From the NCBI RefSeq assembly GCF_013141725.1, contig NZ_WHNZ01000045.1:124001-188000 (forward strand): a DNA stretch of 64,000 nt, written 5' to 3'. Position numbers and translations under genes: made by a program. The notes under the pieces were generated by a model. The model had not been told where the DNA came from. It saw only the letters and a list, made by a program, of their open reading frames with translations, and did no database searches. Numbering within the stretch: the stretch's first letter is position 1; each line of letters starts with the position of its first letter. Source of the stretch: Paenibacillus planticolens. Lineage in GTDB: Bacteria; Bacillota; Bacilli; Paenibacillales; NBRC-103111. Below are positions 1-9,198 of this stretch, piece by piece.

Positions 1-2028
1 GGCCTCTATCGATGTAACGATAGATCCCTTTTGTCCATTAACATCATCTCTTAAATCAAGAGCGATTTGCCTCCAGACTTTATAAGTACTAAGTCTTCCG
101 AAATCGGCATCGAATGCCCCGTATTTCTTTGCAATTGCTATGGCTCTATCCGCATTTTCAATATTAGTAAGCAGGGTTGTAAGGTCTGTATTGTTATAGA
201 AAATTTGGTCAATAGCTTGATTCGCAAGCTGAATAGCCTTCGCTTTGACTTGTGTTTTAAGCTCATCACTCATCTGCAAAGCCCCATTTTCACTCAAGAC
301 TTTGGCAATGGCTCCAGGATCACCCTCAACCGTAACATTCGCGGCCGCATTTACTGTCTTAATATTAGCCGATGCGCCAAATTGAATAATTGTGCCTGTT
401 GATCCGCTAGGCACCTCCACACGATTGATCTCTCCCGGACCATCCACTTTCAATGTAAGATTTGGAGAGGCCACGTTCACACCTTCTGTAACCGTCCCCT
501 CTGCTGCGATGATTTCAGCATTGCTTTTCAGCACAAGAGACTTAACGACCGTAGGAAGCGAGTTCCCGCCAGATGGTGGATCGAGATTAATTCGCACACC
601 AGGTGCTTCTACCGTCACGTCTCCATCAATGTTGCCTTTGAGCGTAACCTGTTTTCCTGCTGCAGTGGAAGATAGTCTAATTTTGCCTAATGTCCCCTGT
701 TTAGATGAGGATTCCAGGATGGCCTGGGAGCTTACTTCCGTATCCTCGACAGATGCTCCGCCCTGTGCTTCAATCCGTACATTTTGGCCATTGTTATTAA
801 TTGCATTTACTTTCAACCGTTTTACGACAGTATTCTGTAATTTAATTGAACTTACATTTCCGGAAAGAACCTCCAACTGCCCAGGATTAATGTTCCTGAG
901 TGTAACTTCGCCAGATGGGCCCGGATCAATAATTAATTTTTGAACGGTAGTGACAGGCCCGCTGACAGGACCGTATGTACCTGAAGCTTTAACAGTGATT
1001 GTATCTTGCGCGGTACCGCTGGCTAATTGCTGCTCCACAGACGGGAATCCGCCACCTCCACCGCCTCCACCGCCGCCCCCACCAAAGCCGGCTGCGGCTA
1101 CGCCTAACACACTTTTAGCTATAGAGATGCCTTTAAAAGTGAGTTGATAGGACACATCCTTTGTTTGCGCGGAAGTCGTCAAAACAACGATCGATTTACT
1201 GCCGGCTTTGAACGCCGCCTCAATGACCTTCAAATCGTTATCGAAAACAAAATCGCTTTTACTCACAGAAGCAAGCTCTGATGAAAAGGTCACCTCAATA
1301 CTGGTGTTGCTTACGGCCTCTATCGATGTAACGATAGATTCCTTTTGTCCATTAGCTAGTTCTTTAGCTTTCGCAACGTACTTTGAGGCATTCGTCTTAA
1401 ATTCATAGGCTAATCTAGCAAGAGCTTGACGCTCTGCATTGTCATTAGGATTAAAGAGAAGAGTATGATCAGCACCCTCGGTCCCCTGAACGAAACCAAT
1501 CTGGGCCGCTAAGGAAACTTGGTTTTTCGCCCAATCGGCAATCTGATCCTTATCAGAAAATGTATGGGTTACAGGCAGTTTAGCTGCCAATTCTTCCAAT
1601 CCGAGCGCTCGAATGAAGAAAACGACCAGTTCTTGACGTGTCACGTTGGCTTCCGGAGAGAAAGTCGTAAGCGAGGTTCCCTGTGTGATGCCTGAAGTGA
1701 CCAGAGCGCCAACGTATCCCCGATACCAGCTGTTCTCATCTACATCCAAGAAATCGTTCGCTTTCGCCGGATCTTCTTTCACTCCCAGTGAGAGTACTAA
1801 AATTTTAGCTAATTCTGCTCTGGTCATCGCCTTCAGTGGCTGAAAGGTACCATCCGCATATCCCAAAATAATTCCTGTATCTACCAGATCATCAATCTCT
1901 TTCTTTGCATAAGAATTGCTCGTATCTTTTAATTCCACTTTCTCGGCCCCGGATACGAAGGCAGGCATTGCACTGCTGAAGACCATGGTCAACAATAGCA
2001 GAACAACAATAAAACGTTTAAACCTCAT
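1..2028 (-). CDS. SLH-domain surface protein, C-terminus beyond window
   Basis: The minus-strand frame is open from ATG 2028 to the window edge (676 codons, no stop), so the 3' end is missing. The RBS GGAGGAG sits 8 nt before the ATG. A signal peptide ends near residue 28 (AFVSGAEK). Three SLH domains follow at about residues 35-205 (TRAELAKIL, TRQELVVFF and ERQALARLA are the conserved ends), which normally bind pyruvylated secondary cell-wall polymer. An all-beta region, a run of about 13 Gly near residues 315-328 and a beta-rich part lacking recognised motifs come next. The motif NGQKxSIVTSIEA occurs at about residues 225-238 and again at the window edge, which points to repeated domains. 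Role beyond surface anchoring is unknown. Confidence 0.9.
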   Translation of the reverse strand, partial: MRFKRFIVVLLLLTMVFSSAMPAFVSGAEKVELKDTSNSYAKKEIDDLVDTGIILGYADGTFQPLKAMTRAELAKILVLSLGVKEDPAKANDFLDVDENSWYRGYVGALVTSGITQGTSLTTFSPEANVTRQELVVFFIRALGLEELAAKLPVTHTFSDKDQIADWAKNQVSLAAQIGFVQGTEGADHTLLFNPNDNAERQALARLAYEFKTNASKYVAKAKELANGQKESIVTSIEAVSNTSIEVTFSSELASVSKSDFVFDNDLKVIEAAFKAGSKSIVVLTTSAQTKDVSYQLTFKGISIAKSVLGVAAAGFGGGGGGGGGGGGFPSVEQQLASGTAQDTITVKASGTYGPVSGPVTTVQKLIIDPGPSGEVTLRNINPGQLEVLSGNVSSIKLQNTVVKRLKVNAINNNGQNVRIEAQGGASVEDTEVSSQAILESSSKQGTLGKIRLSSTAAGKQVTLKGNIDGDVTVEAPGVRINLDPPSGGNSLPTVVKSLVLKSNAEIIAAEGTVTEGVNVASPNLTLKVDGPGEINRVEVPSGSTGTIIQFGASANIKTVNAAANVTVEGDPGAIAKVLSENGALQMSDELKTQVKAKAIQLANQAIDQIFYNNTDLTTLLTNIENADRAIAIAKKYGAFDADFGRLSTYKVWRQIALDLRDDVNGQKGSIVTSIEA

Positions 2029-2169
2029 TAAAAGTCTCCTCCAAATGTCTAATAGATAGTCTTGTAGTCTTATGACTTCGAAACTATTATACTAAACTTC
2101 GGGATAAAAATATGGAAATTTAGGAAATTTTATAATTTAAAAGGATATATTTTGTCACACGCCCTGCAC

Positions 2170-2664
2170 CTAAAACGATACATGAAACAACTTCATCCAA
2201 AACACAGTCAGCACAGCCGAAAAACCATACGCTAACAGGGGTCTGACAGAAAACAACTTGAGCATAGGAAACATGATGACATTGAAAACAATCGACCATC
2301 CTAATGTCCATCCATACTGATACTGAATCCGGCCGGTTAGGGAGAAAATGTACTCCACCCCGCCATAGATCAGCACCCATTGGACATAATGAAAAAAGAT
2401 TTTCATCCGGCCTTGCGGATAATTCGTCAGAAACAGCAGCGCTGTTGCCGGGAAAATGATAAAGGTATACATCAATTCCGTAAGGCATGTATCCCCGAAC
2501 CAGTCCGGGGTCAGCGTCCACAGCATTCGCTCTGCGCATAAATAGTTGTATAACAAATTGCCTATAGCGAAGTACATCATGGTCGGCTGGTACTTTTGCC
2601 AGTTCCGCCAATCCCCCCATCGATATGACAACCAAATCATGCAAATAGCTATAAATAAGTGCAT
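2170..2664 (-). CDS. CBO0543-type small integral membrane protein
   Basis: This is a 164-aa hydrophobic protein with about five membrane segments and an aromatic-rich sequence (SYRWGDWRNWQKYQPT, PDWFGDTCLTE). I recognise it as the CBO0543 family of Bacillota membrane proteins, whose function is unknown. The ATG at 2664 (MHLFIAI) is chosen because AAGGAG lies about 10 nt before it; two upstream in-frame ATGs have no suitably spaced RBS. It lies between the SLH gene and a repeat-rich intergenic region on the same strand. Confidence 0.75.
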   Translation of the reverse strand: MHLFIAICMIWLSYRWGDWRNWQKYQPTMMYFAIGNLLYNYLCAERMLWTLTPDWFGDTCLTELMYTFIIFPATALLFLTNYPQGRMKIFFHYVQWVLIYGGVEYIFSLTGRIQYQYGWTLGWSIVFNVIMFPMLKLFSVRPLLAYGFSAVLTVFWMKLFHVSF

Positions 2665-2802
2665 AGCAGCATGTCTCCTTCTCATGTTGTATGTATTATA
2701 CAAATAAATTTACATTTTTATACAGTAAACTTACAGTATTATACAGTTAAAGAGAGTCGTCATGCGCATGCCCGACATTAGGATAAACTCCTTCTTTGCA
2801 GC

Positions 2803-2852
2803 TAAAAAAGGCTGCCCCAAAAGGTCAGGAACAACCCTTTAAGACAGCCTTC
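2803..2852 (-). terminator. Rho-independent terminator
   Basis: Read on the minus strand, AAGGCTG and CAGCCTT pair around a long loop and TTTTTT follows. It would end transcripts of the six-repeat protein gene, 220 nt downstream of its stop and beyond the GGGAACTA repeat cluster. Confidence 0.55.
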
Positions 2853-2875
2853 CGCTATGCAAATTCTGAGCGAGC

Positions 2876-3056
2876 GGGAACTATGGTCCGCTATTTTCCA
2901 ATGATCAGCATTTCCTTCATGTAGGTGGGAACTACGTTCCGCTATTTTATCCATATTGGCCCATATGTAAGCTATCTAGGGCAAATAAGGCCCTGCAGTT
3001 CCGTCTTACCCCTGAAATAGGCCCATTTGGCTCAAATAGCGCCCTGTAGTTCTCCT
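2876..3056. repeat. Cluster of four GGGAACTA...CTATTT elements, copy 1
   Basis: Two forward copies of a ~21-bp element (GGGAACTAnnnnnCGCTATTT) start at 2876 and 2927. Two inverted copies start at about 2993 and 3034. The reverse complement of the 3034 end matches the start of the cluster at 44937 almost perfectly over about 29 bp, so this is a dispersed element. With the terminator it fills the 2704-3072 gap; no gene is visible there. Confidence 0.8.
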
Positions 3057-3072
3057 TACTTTCTGCCAGTGC

Positions 3073-3789
3073 CTATTTCGCTTGTTTTTCCCATTTCGCT
3101 TTCAGGGCGCTTTCCACTTCTGCAAAAACCTGCTCGGCGGTTTTACCATCCGTAGAGATGCCTAGCTTCGCGGCTCTTTTGTTCAAAGCGGCGGATTTCT
3201 TCGCATCTTGGCTTGCTTTGAGAGCAGCGCGGATCTCTTTCGCTGTTTTGCCGTCAGTTGCGATGCCAGCCGCCGTTGCTTTCTCTTGCAGTTTCGTCAA
3301 TTCCGCTGCTTGCAGTGCCTCTCTGAGCTCTTTACTCGTTTTGCCGTCTGTGCTGACACCGAGCTTAGCCGCTTTCTCTTGCAATTTCGTCTGCGCCGCT
3401 GCTTGCAGCGCCTCTCTCAATTCTTTGTTCGTTTTCCCTTCCGCACTGATCCCCAGCTTAGTCGCCTTCTCCTGCAGCTTCACCTGCACGGCTACCTGAA
3501 TATCGGCTTTCAGTTGGTCCGCTGTTTTGCCATCCGTGGAGATGCCCAGCTTTGCTGCCGCTTTGTTCAAACGCTCGGTCTGTTTGGCTGCACTTGCTGT
3601 TTTCAACTCCGCTTTGATTTGTTCGTTCGTTTTCCCATCGGTCGATATGCCAAAAGCTTGCGCTTTATCCTGCAGCAATTGCTTCAAAGGATGCAAAGAG
3701 TTCCCTTGCGTCCCCGCCGCGAAAGCCGCCACCGGAATGGTTAATGCAATCGCGCCTGCCAACGCCAGTCCTGTTAGTTTTTTTAACAT
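3073..3789 (-). CDS. Secreted protein with six GISTDGKT repeats
   Basis: The 238-aa product has a clear signal peptide (LKKLTGLALAGAIALTIPVA, cleavage near AFAAG). Six ~33-aa repeats of the form KLGISTDGKTxxELRxAL follow, each with an Asp-Gly-Lys-Thr turn and an amphipathic helix rich in Lys, Ala and Glu. The protein ends in KAKWEKQAK. I do not recognise the family. The ATG at 3789 is preceded by GAGGAG at 8 nt; the GTG nine bases upstream overlaps that RBS. It starts 64 bp after the stop of the histidine kinase gene on the same strand, so it may be a target or partner of that two-component system (inference). Confidence 0.85.
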   Translation of the reverse strand: MLKKLTGLALAGAIALTIPVAAFAAGTQGNSLHPLKQLLQDKAQAFGISTDGKTNEQIKAELKTASAAKQTERLNKAAAKLGISTDGKTADQLKADIQVAVQVKLQEKATKLGISAEGKTNKELREALQAAAQTKLQEKAAKLGVSTDGKTSKELREALQAAELTKLQEKATAAGIATDGKTAKEIRAALKASQDAKKSAALNKRAAKLGISTDGKTAEQVFAEVESALKAKWEKQAK

Positions 3790-3853
3790 AAATATCACTC
3801 CTCGATTCGTCTATGGTTATATTTTTCCTTACGAACCTTATCTTAACGGATAG

Positions 3854-5272
3854 TTATGTCATAAGTTTGTCATGGTGCGAATCCGACGCGGCCGGCAAAA
3901 ATATTTTAAAAACTGTCCCTACCCCAAGCTTGGACTCTACCCTTATAGAACCGTTATGCGCTTCTATGATATGTTTACAAATCGTCAAACCGAGCCCCGC
4001 GCCGGAGCGGTTGCGGCTTTCATCCGCTTTATAGAAGCGATCAAAAAGATGCGGCAGCTTCTCTGGCGCAATCCCCTGACCGTTATCCCATATTTCGATC
4101 CAACGCTCATTTTTGACCGCTTTCACCCGAATTCCTGCCTCCGCTCCCTCTGGGATGTGATTGATGGCGTTATCCAGCAGATTAATGAATACCTGTTTTA
4201 GCCGATCGGCATCCCCATTCACCATGAAGGGCATTTCGGCATCCGCGCTAAGTTCGATCCGTTTGGACTTGGCTTTCATCTTCATCTGAGTGACGACAAG
4301 GACAATGACATCGGACACGTTCATGGGTTGAAAGCTGAGCTTCACCTGCTTCTCTTCAAACGACGACAGCTCCATCAAATCATCCACTAAGCTGCTTAGC
4401 CGCAGCGTCTCCTGGAGGGAAACTTGAATGAACTCCTTCGCATCCTCCGGCTCTACAACGCCGTCCGTTATGCCCTGCAATGAGGCTCGTATCGTCGTCA
4501 GCGGCGTCCGCAGTTCATGGGATATTTCGGAGAGAAACCTTTTGCGCCCCTCTTCGACTTTCTGCAATTTGCCGGCCATCCGATTCAGCGACCCTGACAG
4601 CGATGCAATTTCGTCCTTCCCTCTGACAGGGACCCTCCCGCTAAAATCCCCCAAAGCCAGCGCCTCCGCTGTCTTACTCATGAGCTGAATCGGCTTCACA
4701 AAATGCCGTGAAACAAAGTACAGCACAGCCATCGCCAGCAGCGCGACCGACACCGCCGAGACGAAGATCGCACGATTGATATCGTTGATCGTACCTTGAA
4801 TATTTATAAGCGGCGTATACAGAAAAATAGCCCCAAGCACGTGGTTCTCCTGCACCACAGGCCGCCCTACAATCAGCATTTTCACCGTACTGTTTTGAGC
4901 AAAATTACTCCTCAGTGTCACCTGATTCCCTGCCAGCACTTCGTCCACCCATTCCTTCTGTGCCGGGGACTCGCCGATCGACTGGATTTTATCCAGATTG
5001 GCTTTTGGATGCTTAATAAGTGCCACGCGAACGTTGGACGATTTCTCTATGGCGCTTATTTGCTTGCGGAAATCCCTCTGCAGCGTGGAACCGTCGAACA
5101 GTCCCTTCGCCAGTTCATCGACTTGTACGGTTTTTTCCAGCAGGAGCTTTTCGCTTCGGTCATACGTTTTCTGATTCATCGAATAGCCAATCGTACCTGA
5201 AATCGCCAAAATCGACACAATCGTAATGGACATGTAGATAAACAATAGCTTGCGGTAAAAAGAGTTCAGCAT
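3854..5272 (-). CDS. Membrane sensor histidine kinase (HAMP/HisKA/HATPase)
   Basis: The 472-aa kinase has a TM segment at about 8-30, an extracytoplasmic domain of about 130 residues, a second TM at about 165-188 and a HAMP linker. The phospho-acceptor motif is SHELRTP near residue 248, and the HATPase has an N box (DNAINH), G1 (DNGQGIAPEK), F box (LFDRFYKAD) and G2 (GAGLGL). All catalytic residues appear intact. It is the partner of the response regulator upstream: the two genes overlap by 7 bp (5266-5272), which implies translational coupling. The signal is not known. Confidence 0.95.
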   Translation of the reverse strand: MLNSFYRKLLFIYMSITIVSILAISGTIGYSMNQKTYDRSEKLLLEKTVQVDELAKGLFDGSTLQRDFRKQISAIEKSSNVRVALIKHPKANLDKIQSIGESPAQKEWVDEVLAGNQVTLRSNFAQNSTVKMLIVGRPVVQENHVLGAIFLYTPLINIQGTINDINRAIFVSAVSVALLAMAVLYFVSRHFVKPIQLMSKTAEALALGDFSGRVPVRGKDEIASLSGSLNRMAGKLQKVEEGRKRFLSEISHELRTPLTTIRASLQGITDGVVEPEDAKEFIQVSLQETLRLSSLVDDLMELSSFEEKQVKLSFQPMNVSDVIVLVVTQMKMKAKSKRIELSADAEMPFMVNGDADRLKQVFINLLDNAINHIPEGAEAGIRVKAVKNERWIEIWDNGQGIAPEKLPHLFDRFYKADESRNRSGAGLGLTICKHIIEAHNGSIRVESKLGVGTVFKIFLPAASDSHHDKLMT

Positions 5273-5970
5273 GCATCCGGTCCCTCAAACTTATAGCCGA
5301 TGCCCCAAACGGTTCGAATGTTCCAGTCCACTTTTCGTTCCGTGAGCGCTGTGAGCTTCTGTCTTAGACGCTTAATATATAAATCTACAACGCGGTCCTC
5401 CCCTTCAAAATCCCAGCCCCATATCTTGGCGATGAGATCTTCCCGGGTAAAAACTTGATTCGGATTGCGCACGAAAAACAACAGCAGCTCGTACTCTTTT
5501 TTGGGTAAAGCGACAAGTTGCCCTTCCACGGTTACGTCGTGGGACAAAGCGTCTATGCGCAGACTGCCGACCTCATAAAGATGAGCGGGCACCGCCGCTT
5601 CCGTCCGAATCATCGTTCTGCGGAGGATCGTCGTGACGCGTGCGACCAGCTCGTTCGGGTCGAATGGCTTGACCAGGTAATCGTCCGCTCCCATTTGCAA
5701 CCCCTCAATCCGCTCATCCACGTGGCCCCTTGCTGTCAGCATCAGGATCGGCACATCGCTCGCCGTGCGAATCTTCTTGCACACCGACCAGCCGTCCCGC
5801 TTCGGCAGCATAATATCAAGCACGATAAAGTCAGGCTGCAGCTGCTCAAACTGCGTGAGTGCCTGCTCGCCGTCATTTGCGGTCACCACCGCATAGCCGC
5901 TTTTCTCCAAATACAGCTTCGTGATCCGGCAAATATTATGATCATCGTCTACCACCAAAACGTTTTTCAC
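5266..5970 (-). CDS. OmpR/PhoB-family response regulator
   Basis: An N-terminal receiver domain carries the acidic pocket (VDDDH), the phospho-acceptor Asp in VLDIMLPKRDGW, the Thr switch (MLTARG) and the Lys of LVKPFDP. A winged-helix DNA-binding domain ends in GIGYKFEG. The start is the GTG at 5970 (VKNVLVVDDDH), giving 234 aa, because GGGGAAGG lies about 6 nt upstream; longer in-frame extensions read through non-conserved sequence. It is the first gene of a regulator-kinase pair and probably regulates its own operon and neighbours. Confidence 0.95.
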   Translation of the reverse strand: MKNVLVVDDDHNICRITKLYLEKSGYAVVTANDGEQALTQFEQLQPDFIVLDIMLPKRDGWSVCKKIRTASDVPILMLTARGHVDERIEGLQMGADDYLVKPFDPNELVARVTTILRRTMIRTEAAVPAHLYEVGSLRIDALSHDVTVEGQLVALPKKEYELLLFFVRNPNQVFTREDLIAKIWGWDFEGEDRVVDLYIKRLRQKLTALTERKVDWNIRTVWGIGYKFEGPDAC

Positions 5971-6092
5971 ACGACACCTTCCCCTGAACATAGGATCTAT
6001 GACTCCATCATACTGGATATTTGTGAACAAAAAATTTATTTTTGCTGGAAAATAAGGGGTGCGCCGCCCTCCCAACGCACGCCCAAACAAAC

Positions 6093-6122
6093 AAAAAAAA
6101 TCCTAGCCTAAGCTAGGATTTT
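6093..6122 (-). terminator. Rho-independent terminator after glnS
   Basis: TCCTAGC-CTAA-GCTAGGA forms a perfect 7-bp hairpin. A's on the left give an eight-T tract on the minus strand, directly after the glnS stop. It may act in both directions. Confidence 0.9.
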
Positions 6123-6140
6123 CCTCTACACCTTCCAACA

Positions 6141-7802
6141 TTACACCTCAAAAGAGCTCTTCAGCGAAACAATCAGGTTAAACACGAGTTTCTCGCTTGT
6201 CGTATACTTCGGATCCACGTTAAAGTAGCCGTGGCGGAAAAACTGGAATTTATCATGCGGCTTCGCTTCCTTCATACCAGCCTCCACGAACCCTTGCACG
6301 ATTTGCAGCGAGTTCGGGTTCAGGTTTTCCATGAAGGAGGCATTCTCATCCTCTTGGTCATCCAAAATGAGCGGCTCATACAGACGGAACTCCGCCGGCA
6401 CGGCGCTTTTCGCATCGACCCAGTGGATCGTGCCTTTCACTTTACGGCCTGTAAAGCCGCTGCCGCTCTTCGTCTCTACGTCATACGTACAGTGAAGCTC
6501 GATCACTTTACCAGTGTCATCTTTGACGAAATCGTTGCATTTGATAAAGTAAGCATGTTTCAGACGCACTTCATTGCCCGGAAATAAACGGAAATATTTA
6601 TTCGGCGGATTTTCCATGAAGTCGTCTTGCTCGATGTAGATCTCACGGGAGAATGGAATTTGGCGATGGCCCATTTCCGGGTTCTCCGAATTGTTCTCGG
6701 CATCCAGCATTTCAACGCCATCCTCCGGATAGTTGGTGATAACCACTTTAAGCGGATTAAGAATCCCCATCGTGCGGAGCGCCTTCAATTTCAAATCCTC
6801 GCGGATAAAATGATCCAGCATCTTGGCATCGACCGTACTGTTGCTGCGGGCAACCCCGATTTCACGGGCAAAGTTCCGAATCGCTTCAGCCGTAAAACCT
6901 CTGCGGCGCAGTCCGGAAATGGTCGGCATCCGCGGATCGTCCCAGCCGTCGACAGCTTGTTCGTCCACGAGCTGTTTCAGCTTTCTTTTGCTCATCACAG
7001 TGTTCGTGAGATTCAACCGTGCAAATTCATACTGTCTCGGCACATTCGGCATTTCACACTCGCGGATAACCCAGTCGTAGAACGGACGTTGATCCTCGAA
7101 CTCCAAAGTACAAATGGAATGCGTGACGCCTTCGATCGCATCCTCAATCGGATGAGCGTAAGCGTACATCGGATAGATGCACCAAGTATCCCCTGTATTG
7201 TGGTGGTGCGCATGAACGACACGATAGATCACCGGATCACGGAAGTTGATATTCGGCGAGGACATGTCAATCTTCGCGCGAAGCACGCGTTCGCCGTCTT
7301 TGAATTCCCCTGCGCGCATGCGCTCGAACAAGCTGAGGTTTTCTTCCACGCTGCGGTCACGGTGCGGGCTGTTGGTGCCGGGTTGTGTCAATGTTCCACG
7401 GGTTTCGCGAATTTGCTCCGCCGTTTGATCATCTACATAAGCCAAGCCTTTGCGAATCAAAACCACCGCGCGGTTGTACATTTCCTCGAAATAATTCGAA
7501 GCAAAGAAGAGACCGTCCCATTTAAAACCGAGCCATTCGACATCCGCTTTAATGGATTCCACGTATTCCGTATCTTCCTTGACAGGATTCGTATCGTCAA
7601 AACGGAGGTTCGCTCGTCCCTTGAACTCATCCGCCAATTCAAAATTTAGAATAATCGACTTCGCATGCCCTATATGAAGGTATCCGTTCGGCTCTGGGGG
7701 GAATCGGGTTACGACCTGGCTGACTTTGCCTGAATTCAAATCTTCGATTACAATGTTCTTAATGAAATTGGATGTGGTGCTCGTTGGAGTCTTCGTTTCC
7801 AT
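6141..7802 (-). CDS. glnS: Glutaminyl-tRNA synthetase
   Basis: The enzyme charges tRNA-Gln with glutamine using ATP. The 553-aa protein has the class I signature HIGH at residues 43-46 (PPEPNGYLHIGHAKS), the KMSKS-equivalent VMSKRKL, and the GlnRS C-terminal anticodon-binding barrels. Its length matches the stand-alone bacterial enzyme, with no YqeY extension. Many Gram-positive bacteria lack GlnRS and make Gln-tRNA by the GatCAB route, so its presence is informative about lineage. It is divergent from the M29 aminopeptidase gene with only 84 bp between them; no T-box leader fits there. Confidence 0.97.
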   Translation of the reverse strand: METKTPTSTTSNFIKNIVIEDLNSGKVSQVVTRFPPEPNGYLHIGHAKSIILNFELADEFKGRANLRFDDTNPVKEDTEYVESIKADVEWLGFKWDGLFFASNYFEEMYNRAVVLIRKGLAYVDDQTAEQIRETRGTLTQPGTNSPHRDRSVEENLSLFERMRAGEFKDGERVLRAKIDMSSPNINFRDPVIYRVVHAHHHNTGDTWCIYPMYAYAHPIEDAIEGVTHSICTLEFEDQRPFYDWVIRECEMPNVPRQYEFARLNLTNTVMSKRKLKQLVDEQAVDGWDDPRMPTISGLRRRGFTAEAIRNFAREIGVARSNSTVDAKMLDHFIREDLKLKALRTMGILNPLKVVITNYPEDGVEMLDAENNSENPEMGHRQIPFSREIYIEQDDFMENPPNKYFRLFPGNEVRLKHAYFIKCNDFVKDDTGKVIELHCTYDVETKSGSGFTGRKVKGTIHWVDAKSAVPAEFRLYEPLILDDQEDENASFMENLNPNSLQIVQGFVEAGMKEAKPHDKFQFFRHGYFNVDPKYTTSEKLVFNLIVSLKSSFEV

Positions 7803-7886
7803 ATTGTGCCAGCCTTTCTCCCAGTGGTTAAAGTTTTATTTTCTATCATACACTAAAAGTTACATAAATATAAAGGAGCCCTAGCG

Positions 7887-9116
7887 ATGGAAACATTCGA
7901 GCATTATTTGGATAAATACGCAGAACTCGCAATTCGTGTTGGATTAAATGTACAAAAGGATCAAACGGTCGTCATCATGACGCCGATTTCTTGTGCCGAC
8001 TTCGTCAGGAAGTTGACCAAGAAAGCGTATGATGCCGGTGCCAAAGACGTCGTCATTGATTGGGATGACGATGAAGTGAAGGCGCTTCGTCTGAAGCATG
8101 CCCCGGAATCCACACTTCGAGAATACCCGATGTGGCGGGCTAACGGCCTCGAAGAGATGGCCGAGAACGGCGCAGCTTTTTTACAAATTTACGCACCGAA
8201 TTCCGATTTACTTAAAGATGTAGACCCTGAACGTGTGGCCATTTCCAGCAAAACCGCGGCTACTGCACGCGAAGGCTTCCTAAACTACATGCGCAACAAT
8301 AAAGTCAGTTGGTTGATGGTCTCTTACCCGACAGCGGAATGGTCCGCTAAAGTATTCCCGGATTTGAGCGAAGCTGAGCGCATTCAGAAGCTTTGGGAGC
8401 AGATTTTCAAGCTTACCCGCGTAGACAAAGAGGATCCGGTTGCCGCATGGAACCAGCACATTAAAACCTTGACCGATAAGCAAAACCTGCTGAACAGCAA
8501 GAAGTACAAACAACTTCACTTCAAAGCGGAAGGCACCGATCTGTACATCGAGCTTGCACCTAAGCATCAATGGGTTGCCGCAGGAAGCGAAACCGAAAAC
8601 GGCACCTTCTTCATTCCGAACATCCCAACGGAGGAAGTGTTCACCATGCCTGCCAAAACAGGCACGAACGGAACCGTGCGCAGCACGCTGCCTTTGAGCT
8701 ATCAAGGCTCCCTTATCGATGGCTTCACGCTCACTTTCGAGAACGGCAAAGTCGTGAAAGCAACCGCCGAAGTTGGGCAAGAAGTGCTGAACAAAATGCT
8801 GGATATGGATGAAGGCGCCCGCTACTTAGGCGAAGTCGCACTCGTACCGTTTGATTCGCCGATTTCAAATTCCGGACTGATTTACTACAATACCTTATTC
8901 GACGAAAATGCTTCCTGCCACATTGCGTTAGGTAATTCGTACCCTTTCACAATTGAAGGCGGAACTTCTATGAGTCTTGAAGAGCTTGCCCAAAATGGCT
9001 TTAATAAAAGTTTAATCCACGTCGATTTCATGATCGGCTCTGCCGACATGGACATTGATGGCCTAGCTGAAGATGGAACGCGCGAGCCTTTATTCCGCAA
9101 AGGCAACTGGGTCTAA
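7887..9116 (+). CDS. M29-family (thermophilic-type) aminopeptidase
   Basis: This is a 409-aa cytosolic metallo-aminopeptidase that removes N-terminal residues from peptides. It matches the M29 (AmpS/PepS) family in length and in blocks such as YAELAIRVGLNVQKDQ, the Glu-rich metal region near the centre and the C-terminal SCHIALGNSYP and HVDFMIGSADMDIDG, which carry His/Asp ligands. The RBS AAAGGAG lies 8 nt before the ATG. It is monocistronic, closed by a strong terminator. Confidence 0.93.
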   Translation: METFEHYLDKYAELAIRVGLNVQKDQTVVIMTPISCADFVRKLTKKAYDAGAKDVVIDWDDDEVKALRLKHAPESTLREYPMWRANGLEEMAENGAAFLQIYAPNSDLLKDVDPERVAISSKTAATAREGFLNYMRNNKVSWLMVSYPTAEWSAKVFPDLSEAERIQKLWEQIFKLTRVDKEDPVAAWNQHIKTLTDKQNLLNSKKYKQLHFKAEGTDLYIELAPKHQWVAAGSETENGTFFIPNIPTEEVFTMPAKTGTNGTVRSTLPLSYQGSLIDGFTLTFENGKVVKATAEVGQEVLNKMLDMDEGARYLGEVALVPFDSPISNSGLIYYNTLFDENASCHIALGNSYPFTIEGGTSMSLEELAQNGFNKSLIHVDFMIGSADMDIDGLAEDGTREPLFRKGNWV

Positions 9117-9146
9117 AAGTCACAAGCCAAAAGCTTAAGCAGCAAG

Positions 9147-9197
9147 AAGACCGCCAAATCAGGAGCGCAGGCTCCTTAACATGGCGGTCTTTTATTT
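9147..9197. terminator. Bidirectional terminator
   Basis: AAGACCGCC pairs with GGCGGTCTT, with an inner AGGAGC/GCTCCT hairpin and a T-rich tail. It sits between the convergent aminopeptidase and secreted-protein genes. Confidence 0.9.
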
Positions 9198-9198
9198 A

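Noticed and set aside
950..1147. Poly-proline plus-strand frame
   Set aside because: Antisense of the Gly-rich hinge in the SLH gene.
2120..2644. Alternative minus-strand frame overlapping the CBO0543-like gene
   Set aside because: The other frame gives a membrane protein matching a known family; this one has none and a worse start.
3790..3853. OmpR-type direct repeats upstream of the six-repeat protein
   Set aside because: TTAAGATAA/TTCGTAAGG are too dissimilar to claim as a binding site.
7803..7886. T-box leader for glnS
   Set aside because: Only 84 bp separate the divergent genes and no GGGTGG-type antiterminator motif is present.
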